NCBI GenBank assembly: GCA_963662155.1
Contig: OY759268.1
Coordinates: 58,666,140-58,730,139 of the forward strand
Length of the DNA stretch: 64,000 nucleotides
Reading direction: 5' to 3'
Source: Lamellibrachia columna
Lineage: Eukaryota > Annelida > Polychaeta > Sabellida > Siboglinidae
Shown here: in pieces, positions 40,745 to 51,751 of the stretch
How the letters are laid out: the number at the start of each line of letters is the position of its first letter
Position numbering within the stretch: position 1 is the first letter of the stretch
The notes under the pieces: generated by a model
What the model was told of the DNA's origin: nothing
The model's database searches: none
Seen by the model: the letters and a program-made list of their open reading frames with translations, nothing else
Translations under genes and position numbers: made by a program

Positions 40745-40800
40745 ACGTCACCGATGATGATGAAGATGATGATGATGATGATGAAGATGATGATGGCTGC
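40745..40800 (+). repeat. (GAT/ATG)n trinucleotide microsatellite
   Basis: Imperfect gatgatgaa/gatgat run at about 40,753-40,795. The mirror copy (catcat) lies at 47,613-47,660 in the right arm with a slightly different sequence. No coding role is evident. Confidence 0.8.
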
Positions 40801-40923
40801 GTGATAGCGTGAAATGGAATTCAACTGTATGAGTATCACGCCAATTGCGTGAGACTTGGAAGCTCTGGCTAAGCATCATTGAATGGATGTTTTTTCCTGT
40901 TTCTTGGATGGTTTCAGTAGACA

Positions 40924-41048
40924 TGAAACGTGGTGGTATTCTGCGAATATTTCGGGCGACTCCCTCGGACTTCATTGCGAAGTCAGTCCGCCATTGCGGG
41001 CCGAGGATGTCGACCGAAATATTAGCAGAATACCACCAAGTTTCGTGA
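40924..41048. repeat. Short foldback hairpin, left arm
   Basis: An imperfect inverted repeat with stems of about 44 bases faces a loop of about 35. The left stem begins gaaacgtggtggtattctgc and ends ccctcgg. The right stem reads back as gaaacttggtggtattctgc ending tcctcgg. The mirror copy is at 47,365-47,490. It could be a small foldback/MITE-like element. No terminal target duplication was identified. Confidence 0.7.
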
Positions 41049-42065
41049 GAGGTATACAACATGTATATTAGTACCTCCACAATTCAACTGTTTTGCTAGT
41101 CTCATTTCAGATTCATTTTGCGACATATGACACTTCTCTGACATCCACTACAACATGCTAGCTCGTTTCTGCAACTGTATTTTGTGTGTGAAATCAACAG
41201 ACAAACTATGAAATTACATAATGTTTGGTGAAACGGGCGACGCTAAAAACTCACCAAAGGTGAGTAACTTTGTCATGCGATCGGTGCGAGGATGTAAGTC
41301 ACGTCAATGTATTGACCCGCAAAGTGTTTACCATTTAGGATATCAAGCATTTTGAGCCTTACCAGATCTAACGAATAACGAAAGTTAACGTCAATTTAAA
41401 GTACAGGCTTCGAGTATGCATTGACGACGGTACATAAACTATAAGAGGGACTCGCCAGTAGTCAGGTATGGCATATTCTATGATGTATGCATTAGCCACC
41501 ATGTTGATCAACGGAAATGCATTCACTGACAGATTCTGACTCGCTTATTTGAGTACATTATAAACACGACAACCTCTGGAGATTTGTCACTGTCACAGCA
41601 AGTCATGCGTTTGTCTGAATGTCAAATTGCAAGTTAAGCAATACGATGTAAGCAACATTGAAAAGAACATAAGTTATACGTTAACGGTAGAACCAGACTT
41701 CGATAATTCGTATTCGAACAGTACTTTTTAACAGTAAACGAACATTTTCATGAATGTATTCGTGTTCATGCAAATACTCTAAATACACCATATTTAGCTC
41801 GTAACTGACAATCCTATATGGAGGCATATTTGAATTCCACATAATGTCAATAACACTGCATTTGCGTAATTTCTATTAAAATAATTCATAACCAAGAAAG
41901 TAATAAATCAAATTTACAATTGCAAAATCGCATGAACAGGAGTAACGCTAGTACTAGTATATGTTTGTATATGTATCCCCTTAAAACCATAACAATAATG
42001 TTACCCACATGTGCTATACAAGGAATGGCATCGTCATTGAATGTCACAAGAGAAGAGCATCTATT
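41049..42065. other. Non-coding stretch, left arm
   Basis: About 1 kb of AT-rich sequence with no convincing frame, mirrored at 46,350-47,365. The only structure I see is a perfect 17-bp palindrome around 41,249-41,265 (actcacc, aaa, ggtgagt), a TATA-like site and short runs of no pattern. No RNA gene is apparent. Confidence 0.5.
41439..41503 (+). promoter_or_regulatory. Possible TATA box with a Kozak-like ATG
   Basis: ctataagagg at 41,439-41,448 resembles a TATA box. About 50 bases downstream, gccaccatg (41,495-41,503) is a strong Kozak context, but the frame stops after 11 codons. The pair is conserved in the mirror copy (46,907-46,972). It may be a relic promoter of an unidentified element or chance. 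Confidence 0.2.
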
Positions 42066-42069
42066 CGAA

Positions 42070-42378
42070 GCTACGATGTCGTGTCATTTACTGCAAGCTT
42101 GGCCTACATTATACGGTACTGAGAAAGATATAAATAGTGCGCAGGTAATGTTGTTTCACACCCGAACTAGAAGATACGATGTCGTGTCATTTACTGCAAG
42201 GTTGGCCTACATTATACGGTACTGAGAAAGATATAAATAGTGCGCAGGTACTGTTGTGCCACAACCGAACTAGAAGCTACGATGTCGTGTCATTTACTGC
42301 AAGGTTGGCCTACATTATACGGTACTGAGAAAGATATAAATAGTGCGCAGGTGATGTTGTGCCACAACGGAACTAGAA
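42070..42378 (+). repeat. 103-bp tandem repeat, three copies (one in the other arm)
   Basis: Units begin at 42,070, 42,173 and 42,276, each starting g.tacgatgtcgtgtcattt and containing gatataaatagtgcgcag. The right arm has one copy (about 46,240-46,340). Each unit contains a TATAAATA string, but there is no gene nearby to support a promoter. Confidence 0.92.
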
Positions 42379-42660
42379 GCGTGTGGTCATCAAAGAGGGG
42401 AATGTAGGTGACATGCCGCACCCATTCGTTTTTTCTTGCATCAACAAGTTGCTGTGCTGGCGTGGTTGTCATAGATAGGCCGAGCCGAAATCAAGTTTAC
42501 ACGTAGCAGAAGGTCACAATGGTGGCTGTAGTCAACCATGTGTTTCTACATTCTCACACACCCACAGCACTATGGGTGATTGCAATTGTGATTGTGGTTG
42601 CGCTTGGGTGCGTTGAGTTGGCACATCACATGTATACAGTATAAATCACAGGTTATTGAA
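42379..42660. other. Non-coding stretch, left arm
   Basis: No gene seen. The sequence is mirrored at about 46,012-46,240. At about 42,605-42,620 the right arm carries an extra block of roughly 0.77 kb that this arm lacks. Confidence 0.4.
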
Positions 42661-43640
42661 TCACATATTTGTGTACAATTTAGCGTTAAGAATAGAAATG
42701 GCAGAGGGTAAATAGAATACTTGTAGCGGTTTGAGGGAGTAAAACACTGCTGCTTCTGTGACTGAGCCTTGAATAACATTCCACGTGGAGGAGGTGTGAG
42801 AGGTCTTGGAGTGTTTAAAAAAAATATGTAACACTTTCCCACGATAAAAAGACTGAAAGTTGTCTAACTGTCTACCAACAATACGACTGGCTCTATGTAT
42901 GACTTTATCCACCCTCCTTTGATCATGTTTTGAAACATTCCCACCCCAACAGGCTGCCCCAGTAGAGAAAGTACTGGAAATTACTATATTATAAAACATC
43001 AGAAGAAGATCCGCACTGACTCCAAACCTCTTGAACTTCCTGAAACAGCACATCCTTGAATTTACTTTTTTCATCATGCTCTCATTGTTCTAATTCCAAT
43101 TAAGTTTTGAATAAATCACAATACCCAGGTATTTGTAAGTATCATCTCTCACCACCTCTTCACCCTTAATACAAACAGGTTGAGGAGGTGTTTGCTTTCG
43201 CCTAAAATCAATACATAGTTATTCAGTCTTCATGACATTTAACTGCAATTTTTTTTACAAAATCATTGATTTCTCGAAGGTAGCCAGAATCATCATTATT
43301 ATTATCCAAGCCAACAATGACACTGATGTCTAAATATTTGATCAGTGGATAGACATTGTCAGTACTTTTGTAGTCCGAAGTGTAGAGTGTATACAGGAAA
43401 GGTGCCAGAATTGTGCCTGGGGTGCGCAAGTGTTCGGTGGGAGACCGGATGCCTTCACGTCTGACATACTGACATATATTAGTTAAGTATCTAAAGATCC
43501 ATGAAACATAAGAGTATGGCACATTCATGTATAAAAGCTTTCGTGCACGAATATGAGGATGAATAGTATTAAAAGTACTGGGGAAATAAAAAAACAAATC
43601 GAAAATTACTGCATGCCACTTCTATATGAGAGTACACTCT
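42661..43640 (-). pseudogene. Degenerate LINE reverse transcriptase, left arm
   Basis: Two minus-strand pieces come from one non-LTR reverse transcriptase. The first (43,597-43,223) begins FPSTFNTIHPHIRARKLL and continues PGTILAPFLYTLYTSDYKST, equivalent to the usual palm A block and the G-x-P-Q-G block. The catalytic ADD is replaced (KYLDISVIVGL). After a stop and frame changes, the second (43,077-42,661) gives the C-terminal region AACWGGNVSKHDQRRVDKVI. It belongs to a different LINE family from the CR1-like and RTE-like elements here. It cannot be active. The mirror copy is at 44,200-45,190. Confidence 0.8.
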
Positions 43641-43793
43641 TTGTACAACATATATAACTACATCATCGACATATATGTTTCTCCTTGAATGGATAGATGA
43701 TCCGGTTTCTTGGTTGTTGATATTAAACATAATTACCTCTCAAGAAACAAACTTCAAGTTTGCTTAATATATGTTTCTCTTATAGCAAAAATG

Positions 43794-44158
<365 letters not shown>

Positions 44159-44199
44159 GTTTTTGCTATACGAGAAACATATATGTCGATTATGTAGTT

Positions 44200-45239
44200 C
44201 TATATGTTGTACAAAGAGTGTACTCTCATCTAGAAGTGGCATGCAGTAATTTTCGATTTGTTTTTTATTTCCCCAGTGCTTTTAATACTATGTATCCTCA
44301 TATTCATGCACGAAAGCTTTTAGACATGAATGTGCCATACTCTTATGTTTCATGGATCTTTAGATACTTAACTAATATATGTCAGTATGTCAGACGTAAA
44401 GGCATCCGGTCTCCCACCGAAAACTTGCGCACACCAGGCACAGTTCTGGCACCTTTCCTGTATACACTCTACACTTCGGACTACAAAAGTACTGACAATG
44501 TCTATCCACTGATCACATATTTAGACGTCAGTGTCATTGTTGGCTTGGATAATAATAATGATGATTCTGGCTACCTTCGAGAAATCAATGATTTTGTAAA
44601 AAAAATTGCAGTTAAATGTCATGAAGACTGAATAACTATGTATTGATTTTAGGCGAAAGCAAACACCTCCTCAACCTGTTTGTATTAAGGGTGAAGAGGT
44701 GGTGAGAGATGATACTTACAAATACCTGGGTATGGTAATTGATTCAAAACTTAACTGGAATTAGAACACTGAGAGCATGATGAAAAAAGTAAATTCAAGG
44801 ATGTGCTCTTTCAGGAAGTTCAAGATGTTTGGAGTCAGAGCGGATCTTCTGATGTTTTATAATATAGTAATTTCCAGTACTTTCTCTACTGGGGCAGCCT
44901 GTTGGGGTGGGAATGTTTCAAAACATGATCAAAGGAGGGTGGATAAAGTCATACATAGAGCCAGTCGTATTGTTGGTAGACAGTTAGACAACTTTCAGTC
45001 TTTTTATCGTGGGAAAGTGTTACATATTTTTTTTAAACACTCCAAGACCTCTTACACCTCCTCCACGTGGAATTTTATTCAAGGCTCAGTCACAGAAGCA
45101 GCAGTGTTTTACTCCCTCAAACCGCTACAGGTATTCTTTTTACCCTCTGCCATTTCTATTCTTAACGCTAAATTGTACACAAATATGTGATTCAATAACC
45201 TGTGATTTATACTGTATATATGTGATGTGCCAACTCTAG
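44200..45239 (+). pseudogene. Degenerate LINE reverse transcriptase, right arm
   Basis: Mirror of 42,661-43,640. The first piece (44,218-44,631) contains FPSAFNTMYPHIHARKLLDM and PGTVLAPFLYTLYTSDYKST, with TYLDVSVIVGL where the catalytic ADD is expected. Several stops follow. The second piece (44,777-45,190) contains AACWGGNVSKHDQRRVDKVI and SLKPLQVFFLPSAISIL. Both arms share the loss of the active site, so the element was dead before the duplication. Confidence 0.8.
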
Positions 45240-45978
45240 ACATAATGCTCAAGGTTTGGTTTCCATCGTGTTGTAAGTGTCGATCGGCACTGTAATTTTC
45301 TTGTCGGACGAATAAAGCATTATTGCAATGTATTGTGTTAATAAAACAACGGTGCATGTACATAGATTTCTTCCGTACTGTGTGTTCTGCCATGTTGACG
45401 TGTTTGTAGTATTATTTTACACATGGCCACAGCACCTGGCGGTGGAACTGGGCACAATCTACTCGCTCAGCCGTATTTCTTACTCCTGTTATTTTTACTG
45501 TTTCTGTTCCGGCAGTGCCACTTGCGGCCGACGTGCCTGCCCAGCATAGGGCCTACGGTACAGAGTGTAGGGCCCTTCACGGTAGGGCCCACGGCAGTGA
45601 AGGGTCTACGGTACGCAGTGTATGGCCTACGGTACGCAGTGAAGGGTCTACGGTACGCAGTGTATGGCCTACGGTACGTAGTGAAGGGTCTATGGTACGC
45701 AGTGTATGGCCTACGGTACGCAGTGAAGGGCCTACGGTACGCAGTGTAGGGCCCACGTTACGTAGTGAAGGGTCTACGGTACGCAGTGTATGGCCTACGG
45801 TACGCAGTGAAGGGCCTACGGTACGCAGCAGCACAGAGATCATGTACGAACACCATGCACAAATCTCTGTTACTGCTTGCGTACGTAATTTGTATATGAC
45901 CCCCATATCCTTGTGACTAACTTATGCTACATACGACTTTGACGTGTCCCTAATACTTCTGTGCCTTCCACAGGCACA

Positions 45979-46012
<34 letters not shown>
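45237..46012. other. Right-arm-only block
   Basis: This block of about 0.77 kb has no counterpart in the left arm, where caactcaacgcaccc joins directly. It holds about 300 bp without a recognisable gene (including aataaagc near 45,310), the 42-bp repeat described separately, another 140 bp of nothing recognisable, and a (CGCA)n run. Either an insertion here or a deletion in the other arm would explain it. Confidence 0.65.
45545..45830 (+). repeat. 42-bp tandem repeat built of two 21-bp halves
   Basis: Alternating ggcctacggtacgcagtgaa and ggtctacggtacgcagtgta units, about 13 half-units in all. Several frames on both strands are open through it because 21 is a multiple of 3, so the translations (VRSEGSTVRSVWPT and similar) are not evidence of a gene. 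Confidence 0.93.

Positions 46013-46018
<6 letters not shown>
45970..46018. repeat. (CGCA)n microsatellite
   Basis: About 11 tandem cgca units ending in cacccaagcg. It lies at the inner junction of the right-arm-only block. The left arm has a single unit at the matching point. Confidence 0.95.
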
Positions 46019-46349
46019 CCCAAGCGCAACCACAATCACAATTGCAATCACCCATAGTGCTGTGGGTGTGTGAGAATGTAGAAACACATTGTGACCCTTC
46101 TGCTACGTGTAAACTTGATTTCGGCTCGGCCTATCTATGACAACCACGCCAGCACAGCAACTTTTTGATGCAAGAAAAAACGAATGGGTGCGGCATGTCA
46201 CCTACATTCCCCTCTTTGATTCATGATGACCACACGCTTCTAGTTCCGTTGTGGCACAACATTACCTGCGCACTATTTATATCTTTCTCAGTACCGTATA
46301 ATGTAGGCCAACCTTGCAGTAAATGACACGACATCGTAGCTTCGAATAG

Positions 46350-47330
46350 ATGCTCTTCTCTTGTGATATTCAATGACGATGCCATTCCTTGCATAGCACA
46401 TGTGGGTAACATTATTGTTACGGTTTTAAGGGGATACATATACAAACATATACTAGTACTAGCGTTACTCCTGTTCATGCGATTTTGCAATTGTAAATTT
46501 GATTTATTTCTTTCTTGGTTATGAATTATTTTAATAGCAATTACGCAAATGCAGTGTTATTGATATTATGTGGAATTCAAATATGCCTCCATATAGGATT
46601 GTCAGTTACGAGCTAAATATGGTGTATTTAGAGTATTTGCATGAACACGAATACATTCATGAAAATATTCGTTTACTGTTAAAAAGTACTGTTCGAATTC
46701 GAATTATCGAAGTCTGGTTCTACCGTTAACGTATAACTTATGTTCTTTTCAATGTTGCTTACATCGTATTGCTTAACTTGCAATTTGACATTCAGACAAA
46801 CGCATGACTTGCTGTGACAGTGACAAATCTCCAGAGGTTGTCGTGTTTATAATGTACTCAAATAAGCGAGTCAGAATCTGTCAGTGAATGCATTTCCGTT
46901 GATCAACATGGTGGCTAATGCATACATCATAGAATATGCCACACCTGACTACTGGCGAGTCCCTCTTATAGTTTATGTACCGTCGTCAATGTATACTCCA
47001 AGCCTGTATTTTAAATGAACGTTAACTTTCGTTATTCGTTAGATCTGGTAAGGCTCAAAATACTTGATATCCTAAATGGTAAACACTTTGCGGGTCAATA
47101 CCAATCATTGACGTGACTTACATCCTCGCACCGATCGCATGACAAAGTTACTCACCTTTGGTGAGTTTTTAGCGTCGCCCGTTTCACCAAACATTATGTA
47201 ATTTCATAGTTTGTCTGTTGATTTCACACACAAAATACAGTTGCAGAAACGAGCTAGCATGTTGTAGTGGATGACAGAGAAGTGTCATATGTCGCAAAAT
47301 GAATCTGAAATGAGACTAGCAAAACAGTTG
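46350..47330. other. Non-coding stretch, right arm
   Basis: Mirror of 41,049-42,065. No gene seen. It includes the mirrored TATA-like site and palindrome. Small differences from the left arm include caatgtatactccaagc near 46,990 versus the matching left sequence. Confidence 0.5.
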
Positions 47331-47364
47331 AATTGTGGAGGTACTAATATACATGTTGTATACC

Positions 47365-47490
47365 TCTCACGAAACTTGGTGGTATTCTGCTAATATTTCG
47401 GTCGACATCCTCGGCCCGCAATGGCGGACTGACTTCGCAATGAAGTCCGAGGGAGTCGCCCGAAATATTCGCAGAATACCACCACGTTTC
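47365..47490. repeat. Short foldback hairpin, right arm
   Basis: Mirror of 40,924-41,048, with the same stems (gaaacttggtggtattctgc facing cagaataccaccacgtttc). Conserved between arms. Confidence 0.7.
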
Positions 47491-47611
47491 ATGTCTACTG
47501 AAACCATCCAAGAAACAGGAAAAAACATCCATTCAATGATGCTTAAGCAGAGCTTCCAAGTCTCACGCAATTGGCGTGATACTCATACAGTTGACTTCCA
47601 TTTCACGCAGC

Positions 47612-47642
<31 letters not shown>

Positions 47643-47724
47643 GTCACCATCATCATCGGTGACGTCACGCAATAAACGACATTTGATAATAGATAAACAG
47701 CACGCGTGACAGCCATTGGTCTTC

Positions 47725-48110
47725 GTGCATTTTTTAAGAACTCACTAAATGGATTGGTAACAATAAGTGTTGATATGACAGTTTCAGACCAGTGTTGTAT
47801 TGCTGCTTCAAATGATAATCAAATTATTGGATTGATTACGAGAAATATAACATACAAGGAAAAAGTGCTAATTATACCTCTGTATGAAAGCATAGTTAGG
47901 CCTCATTTAGAATACTGTATACACACTTGGAGACCATATCGTAAGAAGGGTATAGATACACTTGACAAAAATATAGAGGAGAGCAACAAAGATGATTCCA
48001 GAACTGATAGACCTTAGTTATATAGACCCAAAATTAAATAATATCTGCCATTTTTCAGATCATTTAACTAATTTGTTTAGATAGTTTTGTAAATGTCGTT
48101 GATCATCATC
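47725..48110. mobile_element. Rearranged CR1 fragment, right arm
   Basis: Mirror of 40,285-40,667. The plus-strand part gives IAASNDNQIIGLITRNITYK and IVRPHLEYCIHTWRPYRKKG. The inverted part toward 48,110 matches the QQHLQNDL segment. It abuts the start of the polymerase pseudogene at 48,123. Confidence 0.8.
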
Positions 48111-48158
48111 GTTGTTAACGGCATGTTTGCTAGCGAACGCGACGATGCGTATTATATC

Positions 48159-49245
48159 AATGAGGATGACAACGAGATAATAACTTACCAACGACGACAT
48201 CGACGTTCTTGACGACGACAATAGTAGCAATGAGGATGACAACGAGATCACAGACGAACAACATACCAACGACGACATCGACGTTCTTGACGACGACAAT
48301 AGTAGCAATGAGGATGACAACGAGATCGCAGACGAACAACATACCAACGACGACATCGACGTTCTTGACGACGACAATAGTAGCAATGAGGATGACAACG
48401 AGATCACAGACGAACAACATACCAACGACGACATCGACGTTCTTGACGACGACAATAGTAGCAATGAGGATGACAACGAGATCACAGACGAACAACATAC
48501 CAACGACGACATCGACGTTCTTGACGACGACAATAGTAACAATGAGGATGACAACGAGATCGCAGACGAACAACATACAAACGACGACATCGACGTTCTT
48601 GACGACGACAATAGTAGCAATGAGGATGACAACGAGATCGCAGACGAACAACATACAAACGACGACATCGACGTTCTTGACGACGACAATAGTAGCAATG
48701 AGGTTGACAACGAGATCGCAGACGAACAACTTACCAACGACGACATCGACGTTCTTGACGACGACAATAGTAACAATGAGGATGACAACGAGATCACAGA
48801 CGAACAACATACCAACGACGACATCGACGTTCTTGACGACGACAATAGTAACAATGAGGATGACAACGAGATCACAGACGAACAACATACAAACGACGAC
48901 ATCGACGTTCTTGACGACGACAATAGTAGCAATGAGGATGACAACGAGATCGCAGACGAACAACATACAAACGACGACATTGACGTTCTTGACGACGACA
49001 ATAGTAGCAATGAGGTTGACAACGAGATCGCAGACGAACAACTTACCAACGACGACATCGACGTTCTTGACGACGACAATAGTAGCAATGAGGATGACAA
49101 CGAGATCGCAGACGAACAACATACCAACGACGACATCGACGTTCTTGACGACGACAATAGTAGCAATGAGGATGACAACGAGATCGCAGACGAACAACAT
49201 ACCAACGACGACATCGACGTTCTTGACGACGACAATAGTAACAAT
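48159..49245 (+). repeat. 78-bp acidic-coding minisatellite, thirteen copies plus a short unit
   Basis: A 70-bp short unit at 48,159-48,228, then thirteen 78-bp units starting at 48,229 and ending at 49,242. They are in frame with the downstream exonuclease segment and encode 26-residue acidic repeats (DDDNSSNEDDNEIADEQ). The left arm has six full units. The other open frames here (SSLLLLSSSRTSMSS, VVVKNVDVVVG) are shadows. Confidence 0.95.
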
Positions 49246-50020
49246 GCAACTACTGCGTCAGACTACAATACCACAACGATTAGTTCAGACAGAAATCTCA
49301 TGCGTACTATGATATTGAACGTGCACGATTCCGTATACGACAATGCTACAGTCGCGGATACCGAAATGCAGGGTGCGGCGGATACGACTGCTGTGAGGCG
49401 TACGGTGTTAGTGGCGAAGACAATACGTCACGTCACGTCGCGTGTCGTAATATTTGCTGATGCAATGCGTCTTTTGAGTAAGCTGATGACGCGACTGGAC
49501 GTTGTCGCTAAGAAGTACATTGGTGTAGGAAAGATTGACGAACCGCAGTTATCGTATGCGCGTCTATACGACACGTGGTCACACGGAAACACGGACGACG
49601 TAGAACTGCTGCTAGCCTACTGTCTCATGGATAGTCTGGTCGTAATGCTACTGTTACGCGTGACGAAAGTAAACGACTTCTACGTGGCCATATCGCGTAT
49701 CAACGGGATGTCCGTACGAGAATTGTTCATGCAACGATCGACGTATAACGTGTTGAATATACTCGCAAAGTGTGGCGCTCGTGATGGCGTACTTATGCCG
49801 CCGACGGTACCATGTGTGACGATCGAAGGCCTCGAAAAGATGTTGCATCCGGAGTGCGAAAAGGATGTTGATGGGAGCCGGTATGACCGCTAACAACATT
49901 GGAATGTTTAATAACATGTACGCCACATTTGACTTTTCGTCGCAGTATCCGTCATTGATGTAAGAACATAACCTGTGTTTGTCGGCTATGACGACGTGGG
50001 AATACATCGCGACGAACGAT

Positions 50021-50200
50021 TTACGTGAAGGCATCGACTACGAGATCATCGAGATCAGCACTATCCAAGGGTCCGCAGAAACAGGACCCGTGGCACCGTG
50101 ACCGAACAAATTACTTGAAGGCATCGACTACGAGATCACCGAGATCAGCTTTATCCAAGAGTCCGCAGAAACAGGACTCGTGGCGCCGCGACCGTACAAA
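50021..50200 (+). repeat. 90-bp repeat in the polymerase fingers region, two copies
   Basis: Two units with landmarks gaaggcatcgactacgagat at about 50,027 and 50,117. The left arm has five. The unit encodes EGIDYEI followed by a Pro-rich end (VAPRP). Confidence 0.9.
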
Positions 50201-50810
50201 CCACAAACGTTCAAGAACGTAAGTCGTGCACACAAGATCACCAGACGAGAACCTCTCGTATCCGAAAGATATGTTATGGCATTATCGAATATGATATCGA
50301 CAGACATGAAAGCACTGCGACGAATGTACAAAACGGCACGTGCGCAAGCCGAGCGTGACCAGGACAGCGATACCGAAGCCCCCGCGATACACAACAGTTA
50401 TCGGTGAAGATCGAAAACAACGCAATGTATGGAGTGTTGCTCTATTTGCAAGCGTCGGTAGGTGGAGCCATTACTACATCGGCTCGCAATGCTATTCGGA
50501 GTGTAGCAGAACGTACGTCCGCTGATACGGATTCGCTCTTTTTGAATGTTCTCTCACCAACGGCCGTTATATCGGTCCTGTACGACGCTCGGTGTCGAAA
50601 TGCGCAACGCGAATGATCTGAGTACAGTTGCGAATAAGACGAATGCCGAGAATGTCAATGTTCCCAGGTACGACGAACATCTGACGACATGACCGCCCGA
50701 ACACTTAATGGTGTTTGTGCACGCGAACACACATCAGAAACCACATGACCGTTTGTGAACTGGTGTCAGCATTAAGCAAACGCTGCGTACACCTCGCGGG
50801 GCTTTGTAGC

Positions 50811-50905
50811 GAAGGCACTGCGACATTGTAACGAAGGCATTGCGATATTATAAAGAAGGCACTGCGACATTGTAACGAAGGCACTGCGACATTGCGTCCA
50901 CTCTA
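50811..50905 (+). repeat. 22-bp minisatellite in the polymerase, four copies
   Basis: Four units with landmark gaaggca(c/t)tgcga at about 50,811, 50,833, 50,855 and 50,877. It mirrors 37,811-37,903, with one unit carrying taaagaagg instead of taacgaagg. Confidence 0.88.
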
Positions 50906-51236
50906 CCGTGCACCGACGAAACTAATGCTCGAGAAGATGGTATATTCATACTGGCAAAGAAGACCTACATGGGATACGCTGTTGCGGACGGTCATGTGCG
51001 CTTCCATATTGCAGGTATGAGTGGAAAGAAACTGGGTACAACTCGCAGGCAAACGCGGTGCCAAGAAATAGCATGGAAACTGCTCTATCAGTCGGACGTA
51101 CGCGGACTTGCGTTATTCCTATACTTCGGCGACGCCATCACACAGGGATCGTGCCGTTGTGCGATATTACGAGTAGTATGCGCGTCACGTTACATAGACC
51201 AGGCGTTAACTCCAACATAGCAACAGTTCGTGCACG

Positions 51237-51560
51237 CAACGTATGTTACATCGACGGTACGGACACGACACACGACGTATGCTACATCGACGGTACGGAC
51301 ACGACACACGACGTACGTTACATCGACGGTACGGACACGACACACGACGTATGTTACATCGACGGTACGGACACGACACGCGACGTATGTTACATCGACG
51401 GTACGGACACGACACACGACGTATGTTACGTCGACGGTACGGACACGACACACGACGTATGTTACATCGACGGTACGGACACGACACGCGACATATGTTA
51501 CATCGACGGTACGGACACGACACGCGACGTATGTTACATCGACGGTACGGACACGACACA
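51237..51560 (+). repeat. 36-bp minisatellite in viral coding sequence, nine copies
   Basis: Landmark cggtacggacacgacac at 51,254 then every 36 bases to 51,542. The left arm has ten. It is in the polymerase thumb frame after one stop (51,218-51,220). It is followed by YLDALMYKDRRM and SVRSAPIRYAFFC to 51,670, also present in the left arm. Confidence 0.92.
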
Positions 51561-51751
51561 AATACCTCGACGCTTTGATGTACAAAGACCGGCGCATGTG
51601 CAACTCGGTACGTTCTGCGCCAATACGCTACGCGTTTTTCTGCTCGGCAAATACTCGTGCAGCAGCGTAGAGACGTGAACATCGCCGGTGGCATTGGGAA
51701 TACGAAACATTCCCGTTAAGAACATGCTTCATCGCATCTGCGCAATCGGCG

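Larger units (their letters stand above)
35813..43793 (+). repeat. Left arm of large inverted duplication
   Basis: Read on the minus strand, this arm repeats the order and sequence of 44,159-56,735 with the RTE-like element taken out. Matched landmarks are polymerase motif A (38,959-38,988 with 49,931-49,960), motif C (38,163-38,183 with 50,521-50,541) and the arm ends near the tip (about 43,680 with 44,175). The arms are clearly diverged: in one compared polymerase stretch of about 191 codons I count 11 amino-acid differences. They also differ in minisatellite copy number and private indels. An 84-bp insertion at about 43,683-43,766, flanked by direct repeats of atatgtttctc, interrupts the inner end of this arm. 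Confidence 0.93.
48123..51220 (+). pseudogene. Family B DNA polymerase pseudogene, right arm
   Basis: From Met 48,123 come thirteen acidic repeats, then an exonuclease segment with Exo III YCLMD (49,618-49,632). Motif A is DFSSQYPSLM (49,931-49,960) with an in-frame TAA at 49,961-49,963, the same stop as in the left arm. Fingers, motif B (KIENNAMYG, 50,407-50,433), motif C (ADTDSLF, 50,521-50,541) and thumb (KKTYMGYAVADGHV, about 50,957-51,000) follow; the thumb frame stops at 51,218-51,220. Private lesions are a 23-bp deletion near 49,873 (between gatg repeats), a 27-bp in-frame deletion near 50,515 and frame changes near 50,400 and 50,575. Motif B survives only in this arm. The enzyme would have replicated the viral genome. 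The pol delta/herpes/baculovirus-type motif order is what I see; the family is undetermined. Exo I/II are not found upstream of the repeat. Confidence 0.87.

Noticed and set aside
41249..41265. Palindrome containing a perfect splice-donor-like aggtgagt
   Set aside because: No exon, branch point or acceptor can be paired with it. Noted only as a short palindrome.
45423..45916. Proteins rich in VRSEGSTVRSVWPT on plus and LRTVGPSLRTVGHT on minus
   Set aside because: Both come from the 21/42-bp repeat, which is open in several frames. No start context or conservation in the other arm.
48060..49244. Minus-strand 394-codon SSLLLLSSSRTSMSS frame and similar frames in the left arm
   Set aside because: Shadows of the 78-bp repeat. 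The acidic plus-strand frame is the one continuous with the polymerase segment.
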